This document shows, in pieces, positions 24,727-34,255 of a DNA stretch of 38,933 nt (position 1 is the stretch's first letter; each line of letters opens with the position of its first letter). The DNA comes from Flavobacteriaceae bacterium (GTDB lineage Bacteria; Bacteroidota; Bacteroidia; Flavobacteriales; Flavobacteriaceae). The stretch spans positions 1 through 38,933 of the forward strand of contig CANGTL010000023.1 in the NCBI GenBank assembly GCA_947456815.1, in the 5' to 3' direction. The notes under the pieces are model-generated. The model was given only the letters and a program-made list of their open reading frames with translations. It was not told where the DNA came from and made no database searches. The translations under genes and the position numbers were made by a program.

Positions 24727-24749
24727 TTTTTTTGAATTCTAATGTAATC

Positions 24750-26111
24750 TTAACCGAACAATTCGCTGGCAATGTCTTCAATTTTTGAAACCAGTCGTAT
24801 CTGAATTAACGTATTTTTGACAGAAATCTTATTGTATTTTGAAACAAAAATCGTTGAGAAGCCTAATTTTTCGGCTTCTTGAATACGTTGGTCAACACGG
24901 TTTACGGGACGAATTTCGCCGGAAAGTCCCACTTCACCAGCAAAACAGTATCCTTCGCCAATTGGAATGTCTTCGTTTGATGACAGGATTGCTGCAACGA
25001 CAGCAAGATCAATAGCAGGATCATCAATGGAAATTCCGCCAGTGATATTCAAAAACACGTCTTTAGTTCCCAAATGGAAGCCTGCTCGTTTTTCTAGAAC
25101 GGCAAGAATCATGTTCAGTCTTTTTGCATTGTAGCCAGTGGTGCTTCGCTGAGGAGTTCCATATACAGCGGTGCTGACAAGTGCTTGTATTTCTATCATC
25201 AGTGGTCGCATTCCTTCGAGGGTTGCTGCGATGGCTGTGCCGGAAAGTGTTATGTCTTTATGAGAGATTAATATTTCCGAAGGATTGGAAACTTCTCGCA
25301 GACCACTTCCCAACATTTCGTATATTCCTAGTTCAGAAGTGGAACCAAATCTGTTTTTGAGTGCTCGAAGAATTCTGTAGACATGATTTCGATCACCTTC
25401 AAATTGCAATACAGTGTCGACCATATGTTCGAGAATTTTTGGACCTGCAATGGTGCCGTCTTTGGTAATATGGCCTATTAGAATTACTGGAATATTGGAT
25501 TCTTTTGCAAATTTGATGAGTTCGGCGGTGGTTTCTCGAATTTGAGAAATGCTGCCTGGAGACGCTTCAATATATTCTGTGTGCAACGTTTGAATAGAAT
25601 CGATAATGACGATTTCGGGTTCGATTTCTTCTATTTGCCGAAAAATATTTTGCGTTTTAGTTTCGGTCAGAATGTAACAATTATCGCTGTTTGGGGTGAT
25701 TCGTTCCGCCCGCATTTTAATTTGTTTTTGACTTTCTTCCCCCGATACATATAAAGTCTTGTATGGTAATTTAAGGGAAATCTGAAGTAGTAAAGTACTC
25801 TTTCCAATTCCAGGCTCACCGCCAAGAAGAATTAAGGATCCTGGTACAATTCCGCCGCCAAGAACGCGATTCAATTCGCCGTCAAGTGTGTTCATTCGAA
25901 CTTCTTGCGTTGAATCAATTTCTTTAATTTTGAGCGGTTTGGAAGCTTTTTTTGAAACTGCAGAAGCAGACTTCCAGTCTGATTTTTCCTCTTTTTGAAT
26001 TATTTCTTCCGCAATAGTATTCCATTCTTTGCAGGCATTACATTGTCCTTGCCATTTGGAATATTGAGAGCCACAATTCTGACAAAAAAAAGAAGTTTTC
26101 ACTTTTGCCAT
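24750..26111 (-). CDS. radA: DNA repair protein RadA (Sms)
   Basis: A 453-residue RecA-like ATPase that drives branch migration and D-loop processing in recombination. The N-terminal C4 zinc finger is C10-C13-C24-C27. Walker A is GEPGIGKST at 98-106, Walker B is EIVIIDSIQTLH, and the RadA-specific KNRFG motif follows at about 251. The C-terminal Lon-like domain includes ISIDDPAIDLAVVAAILSS and GEVGLSGEIRPV. Length is normal. It starts 5 bp after the esterase-like gene and ends 23 bp before the GT51 gene, within one likely operon. Confidence 0.96.
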   Translation of the reverse strand: MAKVKTSFFCQNCGSQYSKWQGQCNACKEWNTIAEEIIQKEEKSDWKSASAVSKKASKPLKIKEIDSTQEVRMNTLDGELNRVLGGGIVPGSLILLGGEPGIGKSTLLLQISLKLPYKTLYVSGEESQKQIKMRAERITPNSDNCYILTETKTQNIFRQIEEIEPEIVIIDSIQTLHTEYIEASPGSISQIRETTAELIKFAKESNIPVILIGHITKDGTIAGPKILEHMVDTVLQFEGDRNHVYRILRALKNRFGSTSELGIYEMLGSGLREVSNPSEILISHKDITLSGTAIAATLEGMRPLMIEIQALVSTAVYGTPQRSTTGYNAKRLNMILAVLEKRAGFHLGTKDVFLNITGGISIDDPAIDLAVVAAILSSNEDIPIGEGYCFAGEVGLSGEIRPVNRVDQRIQEAEKLGFSTIFVSKYNKISVKNTLIQIRLVSKIEDIASELFG

Positions 26112-26116
26112 GTTGA

Positions 26117-27259
26117 TTACTGATTCTTTAATTCATCAGCCTTATCCAGCATCATATCTTTGGTTAATTCTCCAATTTCTTCTTTTTGAAAAGCGCTTTG
26201 ATAAGCTTTTATCGCTTTCTTGATGTCTCCCGTTTTTTCGTAAAACATGGCTTTGTGGTAATCACTCAACATCGTTTTTGGGTATTCTTTCTTGGAGACG
26301 TCAGACAATTTTTCAAATTCATCGAAAGCATTATTTTTAAGTATTGCAGCTTCGATGGCCTTGAAATCGTTGATTCGGATTTGCATTTTTATGTTCAAGG
26401 ACTTTTCTAAAACTTCATATTTATTCAAGAGATAATCTACATAACCTGAGGGTAAAACCACAATTTTTTCGAGGAATTCTGCTGTTGAAATTGGTTGATA
26501 GACAGCAAAAAATTGATATAAAGCATTTGGAATAGAATGCAAAACTAAAGAGTAATGTGACGCACCTTTAAATTCATCAAATTGATAATTTATGTTTGGT
26601 TTCTTGATGTTTTTAACTTCAGCGTCTAATTCTCTTATTCTCGCCTGCATTTTCTTTACATCGCCGTCAGCAGTCGATTGGTAATAATAAATAGGTTGTT
26701 CTAGAACACTAAAACGGTTAGGTATGTTTTTCTCCATTGCCACAGGTAACTCAGGACTCATGGATATATATGCATCAAATAGCGGACGTTCTTTATAAAG
26801 ATAGAAATTTAGAAATCCGGCGGTATAGTCATGTCCTGCAATAATTTTGAATGGTGCAATTCGATATTTTTTTTCCATATACGCGACGAGCTCCATCCCG
26901 ATAAATTCAAAAAATTTATTTCCTTTTTCGTCTGGCAATCCTGTTGTTGCATCTACAGCGCAATCGGATTCTCGTTCATTATTTTTGTTTTGACTTATGC
27001 CGACTATAATTACTTCTGGCAAATCGTCCCAGTATGCACCATAATTTAAAGCTCCTTGAAATGGATCAAATAAATAATCTCCATCAAGAACAACTAGTAA
27101 CGGATATTTTTTATTTGTATTGGTCAAATATGACGCAGGAAGTCCGATAGTGATTTCTCTATTTTCATTCAACTTAGGAGAAAAAACTTCTTCTGTAATT
27201 TTTTGTGAATAAGTAAATATTGTGCTAAAAAGGCATAGCAAGAAACTAATTTTTTTCAT
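26117..27259 (-). CDS. Exported esterase-fold (PF00756-like) protein lacking the catalytic serine, with TPR-like tail
   Basis: A 380-residue exported protein. A signal peptide (MKKISFLLCLFSTIFTYSQ) precedes an alpha/beta-hydrolase domain of the putative-esterase type: REITIGLPASYL, YPLLVVLDGDYLF at 52-64, VIIVGISQ, and the elbow region IIAGHDYTAGFLNFYL at 139-154. The usual GHSxGG elbow reads GHDYTAG here, so Asp144 replaces the serine and the following Gly residues are also lost. A histidine at 235 (GASHYSLVL) is kept. The C-terminal 110 residues are helical and TPR-like. It may be a non-catalytic binding protein, or use Asp as nucleophile as in dehalogenases. It sits between the flippase-like gene and radA (5-bp gap). 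Confidence 0.85.
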   Translation of the reverse strand: MKKISFLLCLFSTIFTYSQKITEEVFSPKLNENREITIGLPASYLTNTNKKYPLLVVLDGDYLFDPFQGALNYGAYWDDLPEVIIVGISQNKNNERESDCAVDATTGLPDEKGNKFFEFIGMELVAYMEKKYRIAPFKIIAGHDYTAGFLNFYLYKERPLFDAYISMSPELPVAMEKNIPNRFSVLEQPIYYYQSTADGDVKKMQARIRELDAEVKNIKKPNINYQFDEFKGASHYSLVLHSIPNALYQFFAVYQPISTAEFLEKIVVLPSGYVDYLLNKYEVLEKSLNIKMQIRINDFKAIEAAILKNNAFDEFEKLSDVSKKEYPKTMLSDYHKAMFYEKTGDIKKAIKAYQSAFQKEEIGELTKDMMLDKADELKNQ

Positions 27260-27306
27260 TCGATTAAAGTATTATGCTTCTACAAAACTTGTAGCAAGAT
27301 AACAAT

Positions 27307-28350
27307 TTAATTCTTTCTATTAAAAACAGGTAAATATAAAAACGAAAATAAGCCTAATGCGAGTACTACTAACATTTGTGAGGTCCAAACGATCCAGCCA
27401 AATGCATTTCCCGTGGTTTCGGAAATGGAATAAACCAGAAGAATTTTTGAAATCAAAAACGGATAAGAGCCAAAGCCGCTATTGGTAAAAGCGATGGCAA
27501 TACTACCAACAACAAAAGATGTAATTATAGCGCTAAAGCTGAGTGTGCTAGTTTCTGGAAATACAAAGAATACGACATAAAACATCAACAGATAGGAAAG
27601 CCAAATAAGTGCTGTATGAAGAAAATAGGCACCTTTTTTTTTCATGTGAAAGATACTAAAAACACCTTCCTTTAGCCCCGAAATTTTTTCTTTTAAGGAT
27701 AGAATAAACTTTAATTTCGAAAATAAATAGAGCAAAACTGAAATAGTAATAAGAATTACACTTCCCACAAAAAATAGCAATAGTTTATCTAATGGGATTT
27801 TGTCTAAGATAAAGGACTTCACAATGTTGAATTGTAAGAAAACAGCAATCAACATAAAAAAAAGCAAAACAAAAAGATCAACAATTCTCTCTGCTACTAT
27901 AGTTCCGAATCCTTTGTCGAACGGGATATTGTTGTATTTTTTTACAATAAGAGCTCTAGAGACTTCTCCAGATTTTGGAACAGTAAGATTTAATACATAA
28001 CCAATACTAATTGCCATAAAATTATTTCGGAATGAAGATGGATATCCCATATGCTCTAGTGAAAATTTCCAGCGGTAAGCCCTAGATGCATTGCCTAATA
28101 CCGCAATTATTGCAGCAATAAATATGTAAGAGTAATTAGCATTGTTGAAATAGCCCTTAATCTCAAGAATCTGTTGTTCGGTAAATTTGTTGTAAGTGTA
28201 GAAAATTAGAAAAAAACCTAGTAAAATCGGAAGTACAATAGATAGCCACCTACCAATTTGTTTTTTAATATAGTCTGTAAATGATATGGACTCAGGCGCA
28301 TTGCCAGAAACGAAATCTGCTTTGTTTTTTTTCAGAGCTTCTTTTTTCAT
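27307..28350 (-). CDS. Flippase-like / lysylphosphatidylglycerol synthase TM-domain family protein
   Basis: A 347-residue inner-membrane protein with a hydrophilic N-terminus (about 1-33) and about seven to eight membrane helices. Seen motifs are NASRAYRWKFSLEHMG, IGYVLNLTVPKSGEVSRALIVKKY, GTIVAERIVDLFVLL and FTNSGFGSYPFLISK, typical of the UPF0104/MprF-type membrane domain. It has no synthase domain, so lysyl transfer is unlikely; lipid or glycolipid flipping is the usual family inference. It starts 12 bp after panD and shares its transcript with the pan genes, radA and the GT51 gene. Confidence 0.88.
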   Translation of the reverse strand: MKKEALKKNKADFVSGNAPESISFTDYIKKQIGRWLSIVLPILLGFFLIFYTYNKFTEQQILEIKGYFNNANYSYIFIAAIIAVLGNASRAYRWKFSLEHMGYPSSFRNNFMAISIGYVLNLTVPKSGEVSRALIVKKYNNIPFDKGFGTIVAERIVDLFVLLFFMLIAVFLQFNIVKSFILDKIPLDKLLLFFVGSVILITISVLLYLFSKLKFILSLKEKISGLKEGVFSIFHMKKKGAYFLHTALIWLSYLLMFYVVFFVFPETSTLSFSAIITSFVVGSIAIAFTNSGFGSYPFLISKILLVYSISETTGNAFGWIVWTSQMLVVLALGLFSFLYLPVFNRKN

Positions 28351-28362
28351 TTTTGTTTGCTA

Positions 28363-28713
28363 CTAAGTTAGCGAGTTGTTTTTTTCGTTGGGAAAAACCA
28401 AAGATGGTTTAAACTTCTTTGCTTCTTCAAACTCAAATAATCCGTATGACATGATGATGATCACATCGCCTTTTTGAACTTTCCTAGCCGCTGGTCCGTT
28501 GAGAATAATATCGCCTGAGTTTCGATTTCCTTTAATCGTATAGGTGTCGAATCGCTCTCCATTATTAATGTTTACAATTGAAACTTTTTCGCCTTCGATA
28601 ATATTAGAAGCTTCCAATAAAACCTCGTCGATGGTGATGCTTCCGATATAATTTAGATCAGCACCGGTTACAGTTACTCGATGTATTTTTGACTTAACAA
28701 CTTCTATCTGCAT
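28363..28713 (-). CDS. panD: Aspartate 1-decarboxylase
   Basis: A 116-residue pyruvoyl enzyme that makes beta-alanine from L-aspartate for pantothenate and CoA. The proenzyme cleaves itself between Gly24 and Ser25 (YIGSITID), with Ser25 turned into the pyruvoyl group. [23 protein letters not shown] and [14 protein letters not shown] are family signatures. Length is normal. It begins 7 bp after panC, whose product uses the beta-alanine made here. Confidence 0.97.
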   Translation of the reverse strand: MQIEVVKSKIHRVTVTGADLNYIGSITIDEVLLEASNIIEGEKVSIVNINNGERFDTYTIKGNRNSGDIILNGPAARKVQKGDVIIIMSYGLFEFEEAKKFKPSLVFPNEKNNSLT

Positions 28714-28720
28714 TTGATTA

Positions 28721-29566
28721 TTATAATGAAATGGTATCTATTAATCTGATATTATTTATAAACACAGCTATGAAAGCGCGGTATTTCTTAGTCTTGCTTT
28801 TTCGAATGCAGGGTTGCAAACTGCTTTCGTCTGCAATTTGGAAATACTCTAGTTTAATACACTTATGATTTTGTAAAGATCTTTTTACCCAATTAGATAT
28901 AGCAGTTGCACTATTGCTTTTGAATTTAGACTGTGAAGCCTTTAGAATTTTATAAATCAACGCCGCTTCCATCTTTTCGTTTTCGGTCAAACGCTCGTTT
29001 CTCGAACTCATTGCCAGTCCGTTTTTCTCTCGATAGATAGGGCATTCAATGATGTTTACATTTAACTGAAGTTTTTCTACTAGTTTTTTTACAATTTGTA
29101 ATTGCTGGAAATCCTTTTCGCCAAAATAGGCATTAGTGGGTTTAATTATTTCGAAGAGTCTTTTTACTACAGTTCCGACTCCATCATAGTGTCCGGGGCG
29201 AAATTCACCTTCCATTTGCATTTCTAAGCCGTCGAAATCAAAATGTTCTGAAATTGCTTTTTCTTCATAGATGTCCTTTACTGTGGGGGCATAAACTATA
29301 ATTGAATCTGAAATTGTTTTGATTTTAGCGACATCATTTTCTAGAGTTCTAGGATATTTCTCGAGATCTTCAGTATTGTTAAATTGCGTTGGATTGACAA
29401 AAATACTAATAACAGAAATTGAGTTATTCTCAATTGATTGTGTTAGTAGAGATAGGTGCCCATCATGCAAAGCGCCCATGGTAGGAACGAAGCCGAGAGT
29501 GGAATTTTTGTTAGAAACGGATTTTAAAAAGGACTTTAATTCGGCTTGTTTCTCGAAAATTTTCAT
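28721..29566 (-). CDS. panC: Pantothenate synthetase
   Basis: A 281-residue cytosolic enzyme that condenses pantoate with beta-alanine using [19 protein letters not shown] near residue 27 is the nucleotide-binding motif with the HxGH-like [49 protein letters not shown] and [10 protein letters not shown] are conserved. Length is normal. It is the first gene of the minus-strand run panC-panD-flippase-esterase-radA-GT51 and has its own TAnnTTTG element, divergent from the GT5-like gene. Confidence 0.97.
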   Translation of the reverse strand: MKIFEKQAELKSFLKSVSNKNSTLGFVPTMGALHDGHLSLLTQSIENNSISVISIFVNPTQFNNTEDLEKYPRTLENDVAKIKTISDSIIVYAPTVKDIYEEKAISEHFDFDGLEMQMEGEFRPGHYDGVGTVVKRLFEIIKPTNAYFGEKDFQQLQIVKKLVEKLQLNVNIIECPIYREKNGLAMSSRNERLTENEKMEAALIYKILKASQSKFKSNSATAISNWVKRSLQNHKCIKLEYFQIADESSLQPCIRKSKTKKYRAFIAVFINNIRLIDTISL

Positions 29567-29589
29567 GAAAGTATTCTTGAAATAGACTG

Positions 29590-29597
29590 CAAACTTA
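29590..29597 (-). promoter_or_regulatory. Candidate -7 element for panC (TAAGTTTG)
   Basis: On the minus strand TAAGTTTG matches TAnnTTTG, 23 nt upstream of the panC ATG. No TTG at the ideal distance. Confidence 0.5.
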
Positions 29598-29628
29598 AGA
29601 TTTTAGTTTATACCTGCATAAAATTTTG

Positions 29629-29636
29629 TAATTTTG
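29629..29636 (+). promoter_or_regulatory. Candidate -7 element for the GT5-DUF4270-glmS operon (TAATTTTG)
   Basis: TAATTTTG matches TAnnTTTG and lies 39 nt upstream of the ATG at 29676. No TTG at the ideal distance. Together with the panC element it makes this a divergent promoter region of 109 bp. Confidence 0.5.
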
Positions 29637-29675
29637 CCTGTTTTTTGTTGACAATTACTAAATGTAAATTACAAT

Positions 29676-30482
29676 ATGGAGGATAAGAGGATATTATACG
29701 TATCATCTGAAGTGGTGCCTTATTTGGCTGAGAATGAAGTTTCTTTGATGTCTTACGATGTCCCCAAAATGATTAATGATCAAGGAGGACAGATTCGAAT
29801 TTTTATGCCGAGATACGGCAATATCAATGAGAGAAGACATCAGTTGCATGAAGTAATTCGCTTGTCTGGAATGAATTTGGTTGTCAACGATTTGGATATG
29901 CCGTTAATTATTAAAGTTGCTTCAATTCCTAAAGAAAGAATTCAGGTGTATTTTATTGATAATGATGAATATTTTAAAAGGAAAGCTACTTTTACCGACG
30001 AAGAGGGAGCCCTTTATGCCGACAATGATGAGCGCGCCATATTTTTTGCCAAGGGCGTTGTCGAAACGGTTAAGAAATTGAATTGGGTTCCAGATATAAT
30101 ACATGTTCATGGTTGGATGGCTTCGATGTTGCCAATTTATATGAAACATTACTACAAAGACGAGGCGCTTTTTGCGGACACAAAAATTGTTACATCTGTC
30201 TACAGTCAATCATTTGAAGGAAGTTTAGATGCAGATATGATTAACAAGGTTAAGTTTGATGGCATACCTAGTGATGCGATTGAAAGTTTGGCGTCTCCAA
30301 ATTATGAGAATATTTTAATGGCGTCGATTCTTCATTCAGATGCAGTTATCATTGCTTCAGAAGCGCTTTCTCCAAGTTTAACAAAATTTATTGAATCAAC
30401 TGGAAAGCCTTTTTTACCTTTCGTTCCTAAAGATCAATTTGCCGAGGCATATACTAATTTTTATAAAAATTCGGTCCTCTAA
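29676..30482 (+). CDS. Half-length GT5 glycogen/starch synthase-like protein
   Basis: A 268-residue cytosolic protein that covers only the N-terminal Rossmann-like domain of GT5 glycogen/starch synthases. Conserved family text includes ILYVSSEVVPYL at 6-17, IRIFMPRYG near 40, DNDERAIFFAKGVVE and PDIIHVHGWMASMLP. The ADP-glucose loop, normally KTGGLGDV after the first strand, is replaced by LAENEVSLMS, and the C-terminal GT domain is absent, so normal glucosyl transfer is unlikely. It may be a binding or regulatory protein. It overlaps nothing and its stop lies one base before the DUF4270 start, in a three-gene operon with glmS. Many Bacteroidetes annotate this as glycogen synthase, which I doubt. 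Confidence 0.85.
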   Translation: MEDKRILYVSSEVVPYLAENEVSLMSYDVPKMINDQGGQIRIFMPRYGNINERRHQLHEVIRLSGMNLVVNDLDMPLIIKVASIPKERIQVYFIDNDEYFKRKATFTDEEGALYADNDERAIFFAKGVVETVKKLNWVPDIIHVHGWMASMLPIYMKHYYKDEALFADTKIVTSVYSQSFEGSLDADMINKVKFDGIPSDAIESLASPNYENILMASILHSDAVIIASEALSPSLTKFIESTGKPFLPFVPKDQFAEAYTNFYKNSVL

Positions 30483-30483
30483 A

Positions 30484-32115
30484 ATGAAAATTATAACTAT
30501 GCGTAAAATGTATTATTTGAAGTCTTTCATAATTTTATTTGTTGTGGTTTTTCTTGTGAGTTGCGACAGTGATTCAAATGAAATTGGAGCAGATGTAATT
30601 GGCAATGACAATTTCGAAACAGGTACCCCAGAGTACTTTAGTGTTAGCGCAACCAATCAGGAATTAGGACCGGTTGAAACCCTAGATTTGGCAGCATCAA
30701 CAAATCCTATAAATGCGCTGGGCATATATAATAATCCGGTTTTTGGCGTTACTAAAGCCAATCTTGCGGTTCAGCTGCAGCTAAATCCGGTAAATCCAAA
30801 TTTCAACCCTTTGTTGGCTCCAAAAATTGAAAGCGTGGTGCTTACCATTCCTTATTTTAGTGAACGTACAAGTACCAATCCTGATGGTTCAAGTACTTAT
30901 AAGTTGGATTCCATTTATGGACCAACAATTACTCCAAGTAAAATTAAATTAAGAATATACGAGTCAAATTATTACATTAGAGACATTGATCCTCAAACTC
31001 AAGATATTCAAAGATACTACAGCAATCAAAATCAAGATTTTGATAATGCGAAAGGGTTGCAATTAAATGACACAAGTGACGTTCGCCAAAATGAGGAATT
31101 TATTTTCAGTGCTGCGGAGTTGGTTGAACCTGGTGAAGTTACTACCGAAACGCCTAATCCGCAACCGATAAGAAGCGCTCCTGGATTGAAGATTTATTTA
31201 AATAAAGCATTTTTTAAAAGCAAACTTATTGATGCGGATCAAACAAAACTGCTAAACAATAATGTTTTTAAAGAGTACTTCCGAGGATTGTATTTTAAAG
31301 TGGAGAGTTCAGGTTCAGACGAAGGAAATTTAGCAATGCTGAATGTTAAAGCAGGTAAGATAACAATTAAGTATAAGCAGTATAAAACAGTTCCGACCGC
31401 AGATGTTCCAACTCCTGAGAAGGAAACCAAGAAATTAGAAATCAATCTAAATGGTAAGTCAGTTGGTTTGATCGAGAGTGATCCCGTTCCAGCCACAAAT
31501 AGTGAAAGGCTATACTTAAAAGGAGGCGCAGGATATATGTCCGTAATTGATTTGTTTGGTCCAGGTCAACTAGAAGAGTTAAGAACCAAAAATTGGCTAG
31601 TTAATGATGCGAGTCTCACTTTCTATATTGATAACAATGCTACGAACGGAATGGGCAAAACCAACAGTTCAGGAGGAAATGCGAGAGAGCCGAATAGGAT
31701 TTATTTGTATGACTTAAAAAACAAGAGACCATTAGTAGATTATTATTCAGATCAGAATTCTCCTTCTTCAGACCCTAAGTTTTCTAAGTCTAACTTTGGC
31801 GGGATTATCAAAAAAACCTCGGGAAGAGGCACTTATTATAAAATAAGAATTACTAATCATATTAGAGAATTGATAAAGAATACTGACTCTACTAATGTTC
31901 AATTAGGTTTGGTAGTGACCGAAAGCATTAATGAAGTTGGAAATAAGAAATTAAGAGCAACTACCACAAACAATAATATAAGCGTAATCCCAACTGCTTC
32001 AATTTTGAATCCCTTGGGAACAATTTTATATGGAAGTAACATTCCTTCTGGAGATCCAGATTACGAAAAAAGAATTCAATTGAAAATATATTTTACTAAA
32101 CCTAAACAAAACTAA
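30484..32115 (+). CDS. DUF4270 family outer-surface lipoprotein
   Basis: A 543-residue lipoprotein when started at the ATG at 30484, one base after the previous stop; in-frame ATGs at 30499 and 30508 give slightly shorter signals and are also possible. The lipobox is LVSC (FIILFVVVFLVSC), followed by DSDSNEIGADVIG, an acidic stretch after the cysteine of the kind that directs Bacteroidetes lipoproteins to the cell surface. The rest is beta-rich, typical of DUF4270, with about 480 residues and no known catalytic motif. Function unknown. It is sandwiched between the GT5-like gene and glmS, 3 bp from the latter. Confidence 0.88.
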   Translation: MKIITMRKMYYLKSFIILFVVVFLVSCDSDSNEIGADVIGNDNFETGTPEYFSVSATNQELGPVETLDLAASTNPINALGIYNNPVFGVTKANLAVQLQLNPVNPNFNPLLAPKIESVVLTIPYFSERTSTNPDGSSTYKLDSIYGPTITPSKIKLRIYESNYYIRDIDPQTQDIQRYYSNQNQDFDNAKGLQLNDTSDVRQNEEFIFSAAELVEPGEVTTETPNPQPIRSAPGLKIYLNKAFFKSKLIDADQTKLLNNNVFKEYFRGLYFKVESSGSDEGNLAMLNVKAGKITIKYKQYKTVPTADVPTPEKETKKLEINLNGKSVGLIESDPVPATNSERLYLKGGAGYMSVIDLFGPGQLEELRTKNWLVNDASLTFYIDNNATNGMGKTNSSGGNAREPNRIYLYDLKNKRPLVDYYSDQNSPSSDPKFSKSNFGGIIKKTSGRGTYYKIRITNHIRELIKNTDSTNVQLGLVVTESINEVGNKKLRATTTNNNISVIPTASILNPLGTILYGSNIPSGDPDYEKRIQLKIYFTKPKQN

Positions 32116-32118
32116 TTT

Positions 32119-33966
32119 ATGTGTGGAATTGTCGGTTATATCGGATTTAGAGAGGCATACCCTATTATTATTAAAGGCCTAAAGAGACTTGAATACAGAG
32201 GTTATGATAGTGCTGGAATCATGCTTTATGATGGAGCAAATTTAAACGTTTCGAAAACTAAAGGTAAGGTTTCAGATCTAGAACAAAAATCCCTTAAAGA
32301 GAAAGTTACTGAAGGAGTTATCGGTATGGGACATACCCGTTGGGCAACGCATGGTGTTCCTAACGATGTAAATTCTCACCCACATTTGTCGAACTCTGGA
32401 GATCTTGCAATCATTCATAACGGGATTATTGAAAATTATGAGCCACTCAAAAAAGAATTGATTAAGCGAGGCTATACTTTTAAGTCAGATACAGATACAG
32501 AGGTCTTGGTAAATCTTATCGAAGAGGTGCAAAAAAAAGAAAATCTAAAGCTTGGGAAAGCGGTTCAAGTAGCCTTAAACCAAGTTGTGGGTGCTTATGC
32601 AATTTGTGTTTTTGATAAGAAAAACCCTGACGAAATTATAGTTGCGAGATTGGGTAGTCCACTAGCAATAGGTGTTGGGAATGACGAATTCTTTATTGCT
32701 TCTGATGCATCGCCATTCATTGAATATACTTCTAATGCTATATATTTGGAAGACGAAGAAATGGCTATTGTTCGCTTACATAAACCATTGAAAATTCGAA
32801 AAATAAAAGACGACACTTTGGTTGATCCTTATGTGCAGGAATTGCAAATGAACTTAGAGCAGATTGAAAAAGGAGGTTATGACCACTTTATGCTAAAAGA
32901 AATTTATGAGCAACCTAGTGTTATTAAAGACACGTACAGAGGACGATTATTGGCCAACCAAGGAATAATTCAAATGGCTGGTGTTGAAGATAATCTCGAG
33001 AAATTCTTAAATGCGCAGCGTATCCTTATCATTGCGTGCGGAACTTCTTGGCACGCCGGATTGGTAGCAGAATATATAATTGAAGAGTTTGCTAGAATTC
33101 CAGTTGAAGTTGAATACGCATCTGAATTCAGATATAGAAATCCAATTATTAATAAAGGTGATGTTGTCATCGCAATTTCTCAATCTGGAGAAACCGCTGA
33201 TTCCCTTGCTGCGATAAAATTAGCAAAAGAAAGAGGAGCGTTTGTATTCGGAGTTTGTAATGTTGTAGGATCATCTATTTCCAGAGAAACGCACGCAGGT
33301 GCTTACACGCACGCTGGACCGGAAATTGGAGTGGCATCTACAAAAGCGTTTACTACTCAGATTACGGTTTTGACTATGATTGCTTTGCGTCTAGCAAAAG
33401 CGAAAGGAACTTTGTCAAATTCTGATTTCCACAGATATTTGCAAGAATTAGAATTAATACCAGAGAAAGTAAAAGAAGCTTTGGAAACTAATGATAAAGC
33501 GAAAGAAATAGCGGCTAAGTTTAAGGATGCAACCAATTGTTTGTACTTAGGTAGAGGTTATAATTTCCCTGTCGCTTTGGAAGGAGCCTTAAAACTTAAA
33601 GAGATTTCTTATATTCATGCTGAAGGATATCCTGCTGCGGAAATGAAGCACGGACCAATCGCTTTGATTGATGAGCAAATGCCAGTAATCGTAATTGCTC
33701 CGAAGCAAGGGCATTACGATAAAGTGGTAAGTAATATTCAAGAAATTAAGTCGCGAAGCGGAAAAATTATTGCTGTTGTTACTAAAGGAGATGTCCAAGT
33801 TCGCGAATTGGCGGATTATGTTATTGAAGTTCCAGAAACTTCGGATGCTTTATCACCATTACTAACAACAATTCCACTTCAATTGCTTTCTTATCACATT
33901 GCAGTAATGAGAGGATGTAATGTAGATCAACCTCGGAATTTAGCAAAATCCGTAACGGTAGAATAA
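32119..33966 (+). CDS. glmS: Glutamine-fructose-6-phosphate aminotransferase (isomerizing)
   Basis: A 615-residue cytosolic enzyme that makes glucosamine-6-phosphate from fructose-6-phosphate and glutamine, the first step to UDP-GlcNAc. The Cys2 nucleophile (MCGIVGYIG) begins the Ntn-type glutaminase domain, with RLEYRGYDSAGI, GHTRWATHG and HNGIIENY. Two SIS domains follow: CGTSWHAG and SQSGETADSLAA in the first, GRGYNFPVALEGALKLKEISYIHAEGY in the second. The C-terminus is DQPRNLAKSVTVE, as usual. It is last in the GT5-DUF4270-glmS operon. A strong terminator follows. No glmS ribozyme was seen upstream; only 3 bp separate it from the previous gene. Confidence 0.97.
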   Translation: MCGIVGYIGFREAYPIIIKGLKRLEYRGYDSAGIMLYDGANLNVSKTKGKVSDLEQKSLKEKVTEGVIGMGHTRWATHGVPNDVNSHPHLSNSGDLAIIHNGIIENYEPLKKELIKRGYTFKSDTDTEVLVNLIEEVQKKENLKLGKAVQVALNQVVGAYAICVFDKKNPDEIIVARLGSPLAIGVGNDEFFIASDASPFIEYTSNAIYLEDEEMAIVRLHKPLKIRKIKDDTLVDPYVQELQMNLEQIEKGGYDHFMLKEIYEQPSVIKDTYRGRLLANQGIIQMAGVEDNLEKFLNAQRILIIACGTSWHAGLVAEYIIEEFARIPVEVEYASEFRYRNPIINKGDVVIAISQSGETADSLAAIKLAKERGAFVFGVCNVVGSSISRETHAGAYTHAGPEIGVASTKAFTTQITVLTMIALRLAKAKGTLSNSDFHRYLQELELIPEKVKEALETNDKAKEIAAKFKDATNCLYLGRGYNFPVALEGALKLKEISYIHAEGYPAAEMKHGPIALIDEQMPVIVIAPKQGHYDKVVSNIQEIKSRSGKIIAVVTKGDVQVRELADYVIEVPETSDALSPLLTTIPLQLLSYHIAVMRGCNVDQPRNLAKSVTVE

Positions 33967-33986
33967 AAGTTATTAACAAAAATTAT

Positions 33987-34018
33987 AAAAGCGAGAATTT
34001 ATCTCGCTTTTTTTTTGA
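33987..34018 (+). terminator. Rho-independent terminator of the glmS operon
   Basis: AAAAGCGAGA and TCTCGCTTTT pair around a short AT loop and are followed by a run of T, beginning about 20 bp after the glmS stop. Confidence 0.85.
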
Positions 34019-34255
34019 TTAATTTCTTCGTTGTTTTTGAGATAAATTTATATTCATCGCAATTTTATAGGCGCGCATAATATTTTTTAATGATATTTCG
34101 ACTAAACGTTAAGAAAATATTAAAAAGCCAAGTTTTTCTATATTAGCATTCAGGCTTCGAAGTTTTTAAGAATAGTGGAATTTTCATTTCCATTATTTTA
34201 GGAATATTCAAAATATTTGTACATTGGCTACATAAACCAACAAAATATAAACCCA

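Noticed and set aside
32100..32118. glmS ribozyme upstream of glmS
   Set aside because: Only 3 bp separate glmS from the previous gene and no ribozyme core is present.
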